DNA from: an uncultured Acetatifactor sp.
Lineage (GTDB): Bacteria > Bacillota > Clostridia > Lachnospirales > Lachnospiraceae
DNA: 64,000 nt
Direction: 5' to 3'
Assembly: GCA_910577235.1 (NCBI GenBank)
Contig: CAJTMX010000014.1
Coordinates: forward strand, 1 to 64,000
The translations under genes were made by a program, and so were the position numbers. Below, piece by piece: positions 9,023 through 18,124 of this stretch (its first letter is position 1; the number at the start of each line of letters is the position of its first letter). The notes under the pieces were generated by a model, which saw nothing but the letters and a program-made list of their open reading frames with translations, ran no database searches and was not told where the DNA came from.

Positions 9023-10342
9023 TTACTTCGCCAGAGATTCCTCCTGCAGCCTGTCGATTTCAGCCATACACTCATCCACCGTGGCTCCGCTTAACAACTG
9101 CCGTACCACAAGACAGATATTTCCCCACTGTTCCATCTTCATTCCGGCGTTGGCACCCAAAACATAAACATTTTCCTGGATTCTGTGATTCAGTGGTTGC
9201 AGCGCGGGGACGCAGTCCACCTCCACGTTTTTGGAGGGGGAGATCACCCTGTTGGTCTCCGCGTACACGCGGAGCGCGTCATCGGACAGGATCTCATCCA
9301 GAACCGCCATAGCGTCTTCTCCATGTTCCGCATCGATGCCCACGCCATACCCTGTCATGGGCATCACCGGCATCTGCCCGCGGCTGCTGGGAAAACCGAT
9401 GACCAACATGTTGAAATCTGTCTTTCCGTATGCGGTCTCTGTGTTCGCCGCCCCCCAGTAAGCCATGACAATAGGTGTTTTCTGCGCTAGAAAGTCTTCT
9501 CTCTCTCCCTCGATGGCCTCACTCACATAAGCCTTCTGGGCATCAATATAGCCGCAATCTATCATTTCCCGCAAAAATTCAAAACCCGGCCGCAGATAGT
9601 CGCTGTGCTTGGCCTCCCCGCTGTTCAGAGCCGCGATCTCCGCCTGCGTGTTGCCTCCGTTGTACAGATCGGCGTATGCCTGGGCCAGGACGAAAGTCTC
9701 CAGCCACCAACGGTTGGCTCCCACAGGAGTCTCGACCCCGTTTTCCTTGAACACCCTGCAGCACTCCAAAAATTCCTCCGGCGTCTCCGGCAGCTCCAAG
9801 CTGTATCTGTCAAACATATCTTTATTGATAAACAGTCCGTAAGCCACCACCTCCTGGGGAATCGCCACAAGTTTCCCGTCCACAGTATTAGCGATCTTTA
9901 CAACATCCCGCAGATTTTCCGCACAGGCCAATCCCGACAGATCCCTTAGTTTCCCCTCTTCTCCCAGAATCTGGATCACGTCCGGATTCAGCAGGTATAT
10001 ATCGTCCATGTCATTACGGGCCCGGTCCAGTGCCACCTCATCGTACGTTTTATCCTCATAATTCTCCGCCGTATAAGTGATATACCCCACGGTTACGCCA
10101 AGTTTCTCCTCCGCCATGACAATCGTCTTGTCGGCGGCGTTTCTGGCCACATTCTCCGCATGGGGATCTGTTTTTTCCATGGGACTGAACAAATTCACTG
10201 TCCTGTGGTTCTCCTCTTGGGAAGCCACCAGATTAAGGTCCCCTCCGTCCTCCCCCCCGCAGGCTGCCATGGACAGGGTCACCGCCGCTGTCAGGCAGGC
10301 CGCTGTCCATCTAATACGATTTCTTGCCGCTATTTTCCTCAT
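9023..10342 (-). CDS. Extracellular solute-binding lipoprotein
   Basis: A 439-residue secreted protein with a type-II signal peptide (lipobox SMAAC, Cys28) and the overall pattern of family-1 extracellular binding proteins, including INKDMFDRYSLELPETPEEF and a C-terminal QNVYV-like helical region. Such proteins normally deliver sugars or peptides to an ABC permease. No permease or ATPase gene is adjacent; instead it starts 69 bp after the hybrid histidine kinase. It may therefore present a ligand to that kinase rather than to a transporter (inference). The ligand is unknown. Confidence 0.85.
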   Translation of the reverse strand: MRKIAARNRIRWTAACLTAAVTLSMAACGGEDGGDLNLVASQEENHRTVNLFSPMEKTDPHAENVARNAADKTIVMAEEKLGVTVGYITYTAENYEDKTYDEVALDRARNDMDDIYLLNPDVIQILGEEGKLRDLSGLACAENLRDVVKIANTVDGKLVAIPQEVVAYGLFINKDMFDRYSLELPETPEEFLECCRVFKENGVETPVGANRWWLETFVLAQAYADLYNGGNTQAEIAALNSGEAKHSDYLRPGFEFLREMIDCGYIDAQKAYVSEAIEGEREDFLAQKTPIVMAYWGAANTETAYGKTDFNMLVIGFPSSRGQMPVMPMTGYGVGIDAEHGEDAMAVLDEILSDDALRVYAETNRVISPSKNVEVDCVPALQPLNHRIQENVYVLGANAGMKMEQWGNICLVVRQLLSGATVDECMAEIDRLQEESLAK

Positions 10343-10411
10343 ACTTTTCCTTGCCTTTACTACATTTCATATTCCGCTTTATTACACCTTGCAACATCCT
10401 GAACCGGAGTA

Positions 10412-13003
10412 CTACATACCCTCTTTGCGGATATATTGCCGTATTACCTTTTTCAGCATATCTATATCTATGGGCTTTGCCAGATGAACATTCATGCCGG
10501 CGCTTAGCGCCTCCCGTTCGTCTTCTGCGAAAGCGTTGGCGGTCATGGCTATGATGGGAATCCGGGCCGCATCCTTTCGCTCCAACGCCCTGATGGCCCT
10601 GGTGGCGTCATATCCGTTCATCACAGGCATCTGCACATCCATCAGGATAGCATCAAACTCACCCTCCGCTGATTCCTCAAAGCGCTCCAGCACTCGTTTG
10701 CCATTCTCCATGATCACACAGCTTGCACCTTCCAGCGTCAGAACTTCCGAGAGGATTTCCGCATTGATCTCGTTGTCTTCCGCAGCCAAAAAATGCAAAC
10801 CTTCCAGACTTTCCGTCTCGCCGGTCTCCGTTTCCCGGGTTTTCCCGGCCGTACCGGCCTGTATCTCCATCACTTTTTCCTTCAGCGCCGACAGAAAGAA
10901 AGGCTTTGCCAGAATTCCGGTACATTCCAGTCTGAGCGCCCCCTCCATAGAGTCAAGACCTTCCGATCCATGAGTTGTCATGAGCAGAAGGGGCGCAGTC
11001 CCCGGCAATGCTTTCCTGATCTCTTCCGCCGCGTTTCCCATGTCCGGGGTGTCACAATCCAGCAGGGCCATATGGTAGTTACCATTTGTCTCATCGTCCC
11101 GCAATATGCGCAGGGCCTCCTCCCCACATGCCGCAATATCCATCTCGATACCCATTTCACTTATGAGCGCGCAGATAGTATTGCAGTCCTGCAGATTATC
11201 ACTCACAACCAATATACGGGATATTCCGCTTTTTTCCCAGAAAAGCTTATCCGCCTGTCCCTCCGGAACGCGAAACTCCAGATCCACCTGAAAGAGGCTG
11301 CCTTTGTCCACCTCGCTGAACACTTCGATGGTTCCTCCCATAAGTTCCACAATGTTTTTTGTGATCGCCATCCCAAGGCCTGTGCCCTGAACCTTGTTGG
11401 TAGTACTGTTCTCCGCTCTGGTGAACGCGTCAAAGATCGTCTTGAGGTACTCCTGAGTCATCCCATGTCCGTCATCCTCCACCTCGATCCGAATATGTTC
11501 AAACTGATTGGAGCGTTGTCTCCGCCCGATGATCCTAAACCAGATGTTTCCTCCCTCCGGCGTGTATTTGACGGCATTGGATAAGAGATTGATCAGAATC
11601 TGATTGATCCTGGTCTCGTCACCTATCAGATACTCATGCCGAATGTCCCTCACCTCCACATGAAATTGCTGGGATCTGGCGGCAGCCATGGGACGGATGA
11701 TGGCATCAACGGAAGACACCAGATCGTTAAGGGTGAACTCCTCCAGATTGAGCACCACTTTACCGCTCTCTATCTTGGAAACATCCAGAACGTCATTGAT
11801 GAGGCTGAGCAGATGCTGTCCGGAGGCCGTGATCTTTCTGGTATATTCCCGCACCTTATCCGGATTGTCGGCATCCCTGGCCAGCAGGGTGGTAAATCCC
11901 AAGACAGCGTTCATGGGAGTGCGGATGTCATGGGACATGTTAGACAAGAACATGGTCTTGGAATTGCTGGCCAGCTGCGCGGCGTGCAATGCCTCCGCCA
12001 GTTGTTTGCTGTGCAGTTCCCTCTCCGCCTCTCGCTCCCTCCTGACCTTATTCTGCTGTCTCTGGTTAAAATAATACAGGGCAAAACACAGGAAGAAGGC
12101 GGTCAGCATCACCGTTACCACGATGAGAATATTCTGGTTGACGGTTCTTCCTTCCTGCTGTATGGCCTCGACGGGTACATAGCCTGTCAGGTACAGCGTC
12201 CCGTCGTTCACCGTCCACATATAGTTCAAAGCGCTTTTTCCGCGAATGTCGTGGTAGAACATTATATTTTTCCCATTCCGCACACAATCTTCCACCTCGG
12301 CGCGCAGTTCCTCCTCCCGGATGTCATTGGCCCTGTAATAATCCTCCAGATTAATGTGTCCCGCGCTCCGTTCTCCCATCCCCTTGGGCTTGAGCACAAA
12401 CCTCTCCGTCCTGGCATCCATGATGTAGAGCATGGCCTGGTTATCATAAAATCCGTTGGGAAGGGACCTGTCCAGGGAATCATAGGTGTATTCCACATAG
12501 AGCACACCGATCTCACTGTCATCTTTTATAACGGGGCACCTAAGGGAATATGCCCACGTGCCCATATAATTAAGATAGGAACTGGACATTTCCAGCCCGT
12601 CTACCGCCCAGCCCGAAGAGAAATCCAGCTCCTCCGCGGAAAATGTTTCTCCCGTGCTGGAGATTCCTTCCGTCTCCCCCGCCAGAATCAACGCGATCTT
12701 CACCATAGTCTGATTTTTCTGGAATGAGCGCACATAATCTTCCGGATTCTCCCCTCTGGCAATCTCCTGTGCCATCAGCTTTTGGAACTCTGCATCCTTA
12801 TTCATTATGGCCTCGATGGTACACTGTAGAAGATCAAGGCTTTCATTCAGATTCTGGATCGCCGCCTCGGACATCTCCCGGGTTGTTTTCCGGGCCACGG
12901 AAAATACCGCTGTGCCCAGGACGCAAAATACAATTATTATAGAAAAAAGCAAAGGAAAACCCTTGTTTTCTCCACCTCTATTCCGTTTCTTCTTAACCTG
13001 CAT
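10412..13003 (-). CDS. Hybrid sensor histidine kinase with two receiver domains
   Basis: An 863-residue membrane kinase: TM1 (about 17-37), an extracellular sensor region of about 250 residues, TM2 (about 290-312), a coiled linker, HisKA with SNMSHDIRTPMN, and HATPase_c with DDGHGM and GTGLGMAI. A first receiver domain (LLDCDTPDM) looks weakened and may be a pseudo-receiver; the second (AAEDNEIN, ILMDVQMPVMNG) is canonical. No output domain or response regulator gene is adjacent, so the final receiver may signal by protein contact. It is followed by the solute-binding lipoprotein, probably in the same transcript. Confidence 0.93.
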   Translation of the reverse strand: MQVKKKRNRGGENKGFPLLFSIIIVFCVLGTAVFSVARKTTREMSEAAIQNLNESLDLLQCTIEAIMNKDAEFQKLMAQEIARGENPEDYVRSFQKNQTMVKIALILAGETEGISSTGETFSAEELDFSSGWAVDGLEMSSSYLNYMGTWAYSLRCPVIKDDSEIGVLYVEYTYDSLDRSLPNGFYDNQAMLYIMDARTERFVLKPKGMGERSAGHINLEDYYRANDIREEELRAEVEDCVRNGKNIMFYHDIRGKSALNYMWTVNDGTLYLTGYVPVEAIQQEGRTVNQNILIVVTVMLTAFFLCFALYYFNQRQQNKVRREREAERELHSKQLAEALHAAQLASNSKTMFLSNMSHDIRTPMNAVLGFTTLLARDADNPDKVREYTRKITASGQHLLSLINDVLDVSKIESGKVVLNLEEFTLNDLVSSVDAIIRPMAAARSQQFHVEVRDIRHEYLIGDETRINQILINLLSNAVKYTPEGGNIWFRIIGRRQRSNQFEHIRIEVEDDGHGMTQEYLKTIFDAFTRAENSTTNKVQGTGLGMAITKNIVELMGGTIEVFSEVDKGSLFQVDLEFRVPEGQADKLFWEKSGISRILVVSDNLQDCNTICALISEMGIEMDIAACGEEALRILRDDETNGNYHMALLDCDTPDMGNAAEEIRKALPGTAPLLLMTTHGSEGLDSMEGALRLECTGILAKPFFLSALKEKVMEIQAGTAGKTRETETGETESLEGLHFLAAEDNEINAEILSEVLTLEGASCVIMENGKRVLERFEESAEGEFDAILMDVQMPVMNGYDATRAIRALERKDAARIPIIAMTANAFAEDEREALSAGMNVHLAKPIDIDMLKKVIRQYIRKEGM

Positions 13004-13114
13004 TACTGACTTACCTCAATCCCTGCATACTATATAGTATACCCGTATCCCTCATTTTGTGAGGTGATCCGCCGTTATGCCAAACGCCCGTTTTGCTTGT
13101 TTTTTAGCGGTTTC

Positions 13115-14626
13115 CTATATTGCCTCATAGTTTTCACCCAACTGCTTGTGTTTGATGATAAAAATATTCTGAGGATTGTCACAGTACGCCGCCAGATAGT
13201 CGCCGGGCACACCCAGCATATAGCCGTCTTCATCCCAGAGCGGAAACAGCTTGACCCCTTTTTCCAGCTCTTTTATATAAACCTGCAGATTGTCATTGGG
13301 CCTGCACGATCTGGCATAATCATGAATATGGAAAGTAATGTTCTTAGCCTGGTTTTTTATAGTCGGTTCATAGGATGTGACTGCTTTCCAGTCATATTTC
13401 TCATCCATGATATCATAGTAGGGCTCGAACTGACTGCTGCTGGTCTGAATGATGTCCCCGTCGTCCTCCAGCACCAGATATATCCCCTCCGCCACATTCA
13501 GATTCAGTGTCACATCCCCTTCCTGGGTACGGAGAATGGCCGTTTTTCCGATCCCCTCTATGGTATCTACCCGCACATATCCCATCAGGTCGGGGCGCTT
13601 GCGGTAGCGGGGCAGCCCTGTCACATCGATCCGGTACTCCTTGGCGTCTATCACCATAAATTCCGCAAAATACTGATTCATCCGGTTGTTAAAATACGCG
13701 TCCGCATGAAGAGCGCCGTTTTTCTCTCCATACAGCCGCTTACTGATATAGCCGCCCGACTTCTCCGCATGACCGCCGCCGGAGCCGATGCCTTCCGTCA
13801 GATAGGCCGCCAGTTCGTTGGCGTTGATTTCCCGGATACAGCTGCGCACGGAGATCTTGTAGCCATCGTTTATCTCATTGTAGACCAGACACACGTCGAT
13901 CTCGTCCACCTGCAGCAAAAAATCGCTGATCAGGCCCAAAATGTTGGGATCGCAGGGCTGAGAATGTATTACCGCAAAACGGTATTCGTCGTTGTAGCTG
14001 TAGCGGATCATCGCGATTCCGGCGATCATCAGCTCCTGCAGGGACAGGTTGGAATTGCGAAACATAGTGAGCAGTCTCTTGTTGGTGTTAAGAGTTTCCC
14101 ACATATCCATATCCCGGGGATTATGCATCTCCGAAAGCTGGTTGGTGTCCGTGTACAGGCCGTAATACAGCGCCGTACCCAGCACCACGTCCTCGTTCAC
14201 CGGGTAGTCTTCCTCCAGCAGCATGGTCCATACCAGCGTACAGCAGCTGCCCAGATCGGACTGTATGCGGCTCATAGGCACATTTTCAATCTCTATACGG
14301 TGATGGTCTATCACCGCCACCTGCTGCGCCTCAAAGCGGGTTACATTGCCCGCCCCGTATTGGCTATCCACGGTGATCAAAAGACCCGGAAAGGGCGGAT
14401 GCCCCTCCCATTCCACATACTCTATTGGGAGCTTTAGCTTGTCGCACATCATGCGCAGATTGGCTTTTTGTATCCGTGAAAAGCCGCTGTAGATCATACG
14501 TACATCCTTGCCTTTGCTGCGAAAATAACAGTACAATCCATAGGCAGACCCCAATGCGTCCGCATCCGGGTTGTCATGACATTGTATCGTTATCGGGTTA
14601 TATCGTTCTAAATCTGCCAATCTCAT
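13115..14626 (-). CDS. DHH/DHHA1 family phosphoesterase
   Basis: A 503-residue protein. The N-terminal DHH domain has CHDNPDADALGSAYGL (motif I), internal Asp motifs and VIDHHR; the DHHA1 domain follows with GSGGGHAEKSGG. Relatives cleave nano-RNA, pAp or cyclic dinucleotides using two Mn ions. No GGDEF, PAS or transmembrane part is present, so it is not a full GdpP. About 170 further residues after DHHA1 are of unknown role. GGAG precedes the ATG, and it lies 81 bp after purH on the same strand. Confidence 0.85.
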   Translation of the reverse strand: MRLADLERYNPITIQCHDNPDADALGSAYGLYCYFRSKGKDVRMIYSGFSRIQKANLRMMCDKLKLPIEYVEWEGHPPFPGLLITVDSQYGAGNVTRFEAQQVAVIDHHRIEIENVPMSRIQSDLGSCCTLVWTMLLEEDYPVNEDVVLGTALYYGLYTDTNQLSEMHNPRDMDMWETLNTNKRLLTMFRNSNLSLQELMIAGIAMIRYSYNDEYRFAVIHSQPCDPNILGLISDFLLQVDEIDVCLVYNEINDGYKISVRSCIREINANELAAYLTEGIGSGGGHAEKSGGYISKRLYGEKNGALHADAYFNNRMNQYFAEFMVIDAKEYRIDVTGLPRYRKRPDLMGYVRVDTIEGIGKTAILRTQEGDVTLNLNVAEGIYLVLEDDGDIIQTSSSQFEPYYDIMDEKYDWKAVTSYEPTIKNQAKNITFHIHDYARSCRPNDNLQVYIKELEKGVKLFPLWDEDGYMLGVPGDYLAAYCDNPQNIFIIKHKQLGENYEAI

Positions 14627-14707
14627 GTTCTGTTATTCTCCTTATCCCCGGCCGCCAGAGTAACTGCCAGCCTTTATATGCCGCCGCAATATGACGGCAT
14701 GTCCTCT

Positions 14708-15886
14708 CTAGTGATGGAACAGGCGGATGCCGGTAAATACCATTGCCATATCATATTTGTCACAGCACTCGATCACCAGATCATCCCTCACGGAACCTCC
14801 GGGCTGGGCAATATATTTTACGCCGCTCTTATGCGCTCTCTCAATATTGTCGGAAAAGGGAAAGAACGCGTCGGAACCCAGGGTCACATCCCTGTTTCCG
14901 TCCAGCCAAGCTCTCTTTTCATCGGGGGTAAACACCGGGGGCTTTACCTTGAAGATCTTCTGCCACGCTCCCTCCGCCAGCACATCCATATACTCTTCAC
15001 CGATATACAGGTCGATGGCGTTATCCCTGTCCGCCCTGCCGATGCTGTCCAGGAACTCCAGTCCCAGCACCTGGGGAGCCTGACGCAGATACCAGTTGTC
15101 CGCCTTGCTGCCGGCCAATCTGGTGCAGTGAATCCGGGACTGCTGCCCCGCACCGATGCCGATAGCCTGTCCGCCCTTCACATAACACACGGAGTTGGAC
15201 TGGGTGTATTTTAAGGTGATCAGAGCGATCTTCATGTCGATCAGGGCCTCCTGAGGAACACTCTGGTTCTTTGTTACGAAATGGGACAGCAGATCCCCGT
15301 TAATATCCAGTTCATTCCTGCCCTGCTCAAAAGTGATTCCGTATACCTGCTTTTTTTCTGTGGGAGCAGGCTGGTAGGAGGGATCGATCCGGATCACATT
15401 GTAGTTCCCCTTTTTCTTGGCTTTCAGAATTTCCAGCGCCTCCTCGGTGTAGCCGGGGGCAATAACGCCGTCGGAAACCTCCCGCTTGATCAGGCGGGCC
15501 GTGTCCGCGTCGCACTCATCGGACAGGGCGATGAAATCTCCAAAGGAGGACATTCTGTCCGCGCCTCTGGCACGGGCATAGGCGCAGGCCAGAGGAGATA
15601 GTTCGCCCAGATCGTCCACCCAGTATATCTTGGCAAGGGTTTCCGTCAGGGGCAGTCCCACCGCCGCGCCGGCAGGGGAGACATGTTTAAAGGAAGTGGC
15701 CGCGGGCAGACCGGTGGCCTCCTTCAGCTCCTTAACCAGCTGCCAGCCGTTGAAAGCATCCAGAAAGTTTATGTATCCGGGCTTTCCGTTTAATACGGTC
15801 ACAGGAAGCTCACTGCCGTCCTCCATATAGATTCTGGAAGGTTTCTGATTGGGGTTACATCCGTATTTTAATTCGATCTCGTTCAT
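14708..15886 (-). CDS. purH: AICAR transformylase (PurH-type, formyltransferase part only)
   Basis: A 392-residue enzyme converting AICAR to FAICAR with 10-formyl-THF. It contains the transformylase core SFKHVSPAGAAVG with the catalytic Lys-His pair, and GQQSRIHCTRLAGSKAD toward the C-terminus. The usual PurH N-terminal IMP cyclohydrolase domain (about 200 residues) is absent; that step is supplied by the adjacent purO 48 bp upstream. GGAG precedes ATG 15886. The pair lies downstream of a ZTP riboswitch, consistent with control by the intermediate ZTP. Confidence 0.93.
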   Translation of the reverse strand: MNEIELKYGCNPNQKPSRIYMEDGSELPVTVLNGKPGYINFLDAFNGWQLVKELKEATGLPAATSFKHVSPAGAAVGLPLTETLAKIYWVDDLGELSPLACAYARARGADRMSSFGDFIALSDECDADTARLIKREVSDGVIAPGYTEEALEILKAKKKGNYNVIRIDPSYQPAPTEKKQVYGITFEQGRNELDINGDLLSHFVTKNQSVPQEALIDMKIALITLKYTQSNSVCYVKGGQAIGIGAGQQSRIHCTRLAGSKADNWYLRQAPQVLGLEFLDSIGRADRDNAIDLYIGEEYMDVLAEGAWQKIFKVKPPVFTPDEKRAWLDGNRDVTLGSDAFFPFSDNIERAHKSGVKYIAQPGGSVRDDLVIECCDKYDMAMVFTGIRLFHH

Positions 15887-15934
15887 GATATTCTTCTCCT
15901 TTTCAGATTCAGAGGTTCTGACGAACCCGAGTCT

Positions 15935-16642
15935 CTATTGGTTTTTGTTGATGATCCTGGAAACATACTGCCCGGTGGCAATATCGATATACCGCACGAA
16001 CAGGGACACTTTGTTCTCGTCATTCAGGCTGTTCCAAAGCATATCCGTAAATGCGTTCATGTCATCCGTCATCTCCACAGTCTTCGGCTCTCCTTCAAAG
16101 CTGGGCAGCGGATTGCCGTCATGCATATAAGTATGGATAAAATGTCCTTCTCCCTTAAGCGGCGTCTCATAGGCAAAAGTATTGCGCACACAGGAGGAGC
16201 CGTCGCCGTGATTACTCTTTAATATGGACATGGCATAGCTGTATCTGCCGTTGTCGATATGCATGATACCGGATATTCTCGGCGTAAAATTCGGGCCGTC
16301 AGGCTCGAATTCCCTGCTGCGCAGAGACTGCTCGAAAGTCAGCCCGCGATCCATGCCCTCATAGATGGTGTCGGTCTGGTCTCCGTTGGTCACTATGGTC
16401 TTGTTGCCCAGCACACGCACCGGCGCGTAGATGATCAGGCTGGGATCTTCCAGCTTGGAGGGATCGAAGGCCTGGGTGCGAATCCCCTCCCCGTCGGTTA
16501 CAAAGATGCGGTTACGGCTGTTGGAGCTCCTCCCCATGATAAAATAAGCCGTGACAGCATGACTTGCGTCCGGCGTCAGACCGATTACGATGCCTCTGCC
16601 GGGATACGCGTTGTTTTCCAGTTCCTGCTTTAGTGATAACAT
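15935..16642 (-). CDS. purO: IMP cyclohydrolase, PurO-type
   Basis: A 235-residue protein resembling the archaeal-type PurO (NTN-hydrolase fold): an early PGRGI segment, AYFIMGRSSNSRNR, and a mid-region FTPRISGI. It would close the ring of FAICAR to give IMP, completing the pathway with the neighbouring transformylase. The first gene of the purO-purH pair, it is preceded by a ~220-bp leader with two tandem hairpin repeats and, further up, a ZTP riboswitch terminator. AGGAGG lies upstream of the ATG. Confidence 0.85.
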   Translation of the reverse strand: MLSLKQELENNAYPGRGIVIGLTPDASHAVTAYFIMGRSSNSRNRIFVTDGEGIRTQAFDPSKLEDPSLIIYAPVRVLGNKTIVTNGDQTDTIYEGMDRGLTFEQSLRSREFEPDGPNFTPRISGIMHIDNGRYSYAMSILKSNHGDGSSCVRNTFAYETPLKGEGHFIHTYMHDGNPLPSFEGEPKTVEMTDDMNAFTDMLWNSLNDENKVSLFVRYIDIATGQYVSRIINKNQ

Positions 16643-16657
16643 ATAGTACCTCCTTAT

Positions 16658-16860
16658 TAGAGTTCCGCATATTCCCTACATGCACACTTTTCGGGTGAAT
16701 GCTATCCGACCGCATGCGCTCAGATAGCATTCAGTGCGCCTTCCGGGAATATGCTGTTTAGAGTTCCGCATATTCCCTGCATGCACACTTTTCGGGTGAA
16801 TGCTATCCGACCGCAAGTCTCCTGATAGCATTCAGTGCGCCTAGGGGGAATATACTGATA
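16658..16860. repeat. Two tandem 101-bp hairpin elements in the purO leader
   Basis: Units 16658-16758 and 16759-16860 begin TAGAGTTCCGCATATTCCCT and are close to 90% alike by eye. Each folds on itself through GCATATTCCC/GGGAATATGC and GAATGCTATC/GATAGCATTC. They lie between the riboswitch terminator and the purO start codon and so are transcribed in read-through mRNA. They share TAGAGTTCCGC and the TGCTGTT end with elements at 43157 and 1. Confidence 0.8.
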
Positions 16861-16869
16861 AAATGAGTG

Positions 16870-16917
16870 AAAAAGACCACCTGGGCATACACAGTCAAGG
16901 TGGTTGCCCAGGCGGTC
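16870..16917 (-). terminator. Riboswitch-controlled terminator upstream of purO
   Basis: On the minus strand GACCGCCTGGGCA pairs with TGCCCAGGTGGTC (plus 16905-16917 and 16875-16887), followed by TTTTT. Its 5' arm is the conserved CCGCCTGGGCA of the ZTP aptamer, so ligand binding and termination are mutually exclusive. Confidence 0.85.
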
Positions 16918-16992
16918 GGCTTATTTTACGTTTGCACTTCCCATGGGTCATCCCATAACAGCTTTTGCTGTCTTTCCGCCAGTCGTGTAACG
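16905..16992 (-). promoter_or_regulatory. ZTP (pfl) riboswitch aptamer
   Basis: The minus strand shows the two conserved halves of the ZTP/ZMP riboswitch: ACGACTGGCG near 16980 followed by a GGGA-containing segment, and CCGCCTGGGCA at 16905-16915. An extra ACAGC/GCTGT hairpin sits between them. Known members control purine and folate genes in response to ZTP or ZMP, and here the next genes are purO and purH. The second half doubles as the 5' arm of a T-tailed terminator, a standard on-switch layout. ZMP is the substrate of the purH product, which closes the logic. Confidence 0.85.
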
Positions 16993-17001
16993 ATTAATTA
17001 T

Positions 17002-17030
17002 ATAGTACATGGTTTATGCCTTTTTGGCAA
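17002..17030 (-). promoter_or_regulatory. Promoter of the ZTP riboswitch-purO-purH transcript
   Basis: TTGCCA (-35, plus 17025-17030), a 17-bp spacer and TACTAT (-10, plus 17002-17007) read on the minus strand. Transcription would begin near 16995, right at the aptamer's first helix. Confidence 0.7.
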
Positions 17031-17154
17031 GTATGGAAGCAAAAAAATCTTGGTTGGGAAAATTGATTTCGGATGTTGATGATCACGCCCTGCATCAGTG
17101 CGATCCTGTGCGAACCCTTCCTTTTCCCGAAAACTGCGGAGTTTTAGGCGGATG

Positions 17155-17182
17155 AAAAAAGGAGCCGCAAAAAGTCGCGCTC
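17155..17182 (-). terminator. Terminator after the flagellin gene
   Basis: On the minus strand GGAGC and GCTCC close a stem with a T-rich loop, followed by six T. It lies about 55 bp beyond the flagellin stop codon. Between it and the purO promoter (17031-17154) nothing else was recognised. Confidence 0.65.
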
Positions 17183-17238
17183 CCTGTGGGAATGACCTCT
17201 TTACAGCCCCTTTTAATATACTTTGTATCGTCTATTTA

Positions 17239-18000
17239 TTACATGCTGCCGAACATTCTTGTGATCAGAGTATCGTTCTGCATCTTCTTGCGCAGCATAC
17301 CCATACGGTAGTCCTCCAGCAGTTTACTCTTCTTCTGCTCGGAGACCGCTTTCGGGATATCCAGATCCTCTATCCGGCTCCTGGCGCTCAGATGATTGTA
17401 GGACGCTCCCGTGTTGTAATTGTAGGCATGTTCCATAGCGTTGGTATAGGCTCCCGTGCTGCTGCGCGCCTCGCTGATCTTTTTCATGGCCGCGTCAAGA
17501 ACTCCGATATCAAAATCACCTGTGACATTATAGCCCTCAAGGCCCAGCGACTTCAGCGACAAATTCTCCATCTGGATCTTAAGTCCCGAACCGTCGGCAT
17601 TCATGGCGATATCCACATCCGCCATACTGCCGTCCAGCAGTTTCATATCATTGAACTGGGTTGCGGTAGCTGTATATTGGATGCCCTGTAACAGCTGGTC
17701 TACTTCCTTCTGGATCATCTGCTTTTCGGAATCCCCATACAGGCCGTTGGAGGCTTTGATACTGAGTTCGTGAATCCTCTGCAGGGAATCCTGCATTACT
17801 CCCAGAGCACCATCCTTAATGTTGGCTGCGCCAATACCATCCATAATATTGGAGGCACCCACGTCCAGACCGGTATTCTCCCTCTCAAGCTTTTGGGAAA
17901 TGGCAAGCCCCGCCGCGTCGTCCGCCGCAGTCAGTATCCTTTTTCCGCTGGCTATTTTTCCATACAGGGAGTTTACATTGCTTACGCCTGCTATATTCAT
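17239..18000 (-). CDS. Short flagellin-like protein
   Basis: A 253-residue protein from ATG 18000 (AAAGGAG upstream). The N-terminal D0/D1 helix is flagellin-like (SGKRILTAADDAAGLAIS), as is the C-terminal region with SARSRIEDLDIPKAVSEQ. The variable middle domain is minimal. The C-terminus ends in MFGSM rather than the usual aromatic or Leu-rich tip. No other flagellar gene is near. The promoter is sigma-A-like rather than sigma-28-like. It could be a minor flagellin or an adapted filament or secreted protein. Confidence 0.88.
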   Translation of the reverse strand: MNIAGVSNVNSLYGKIASGKRILTAADDAAGLAISQKLERENTGLDVGASNIMDGIGAANIKDGALGVMQDSLQRIHELSIKASNGLYGDSEKQMIQKEVDQLLQGIQYTATATQFNDMKLLDGSMADVDIAMNADGSGLKIQMENLSLKSLGLEGYNVTGDFDIGVLDAAMKKISEARSSTGAYTNAMEHAYNYNTGASYNHLSARSRIEDLDIPKAVSEQKKSKLLEDYRMGMLRKKMQNDTLITRMFGSM

Positions 18001-18060
18001 GTATGCTCCTTTCCACACAGAATCAACTGTACACTATTCCCGTATCTATATCTTACTTAT

Positions 18061-18089
18061 ATTATAGTGCATCTAATGTTCTGTTGCAA
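18061..18089 (-). promoter_or_regulatory. Sigma-A-like promoter of the flagellin-like gene
   Basis: On the minus strand TTGCAA (plus 18084-18089), a 17-bp spacer and a perfect TATAAT (plus 18061-18066) lie about 60 bp upstream of the start codon. No TAAA-N15-GCCGATAA flagellar-sigma motif was seen. Confidence 0.7.
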
Positions 18090-18124
18090 GAATAATTTCG
18101 GAAAAAACTGCCATATTTCCTCGT

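Noticed and set aside
13004..13060. Further copy of the small dispersed palindrome upstream of the hybrid kinase
   Set aside because: CCTGCATAC is present but the second arm is only an ATACTATATAGTAT palindrome; too weak to include.
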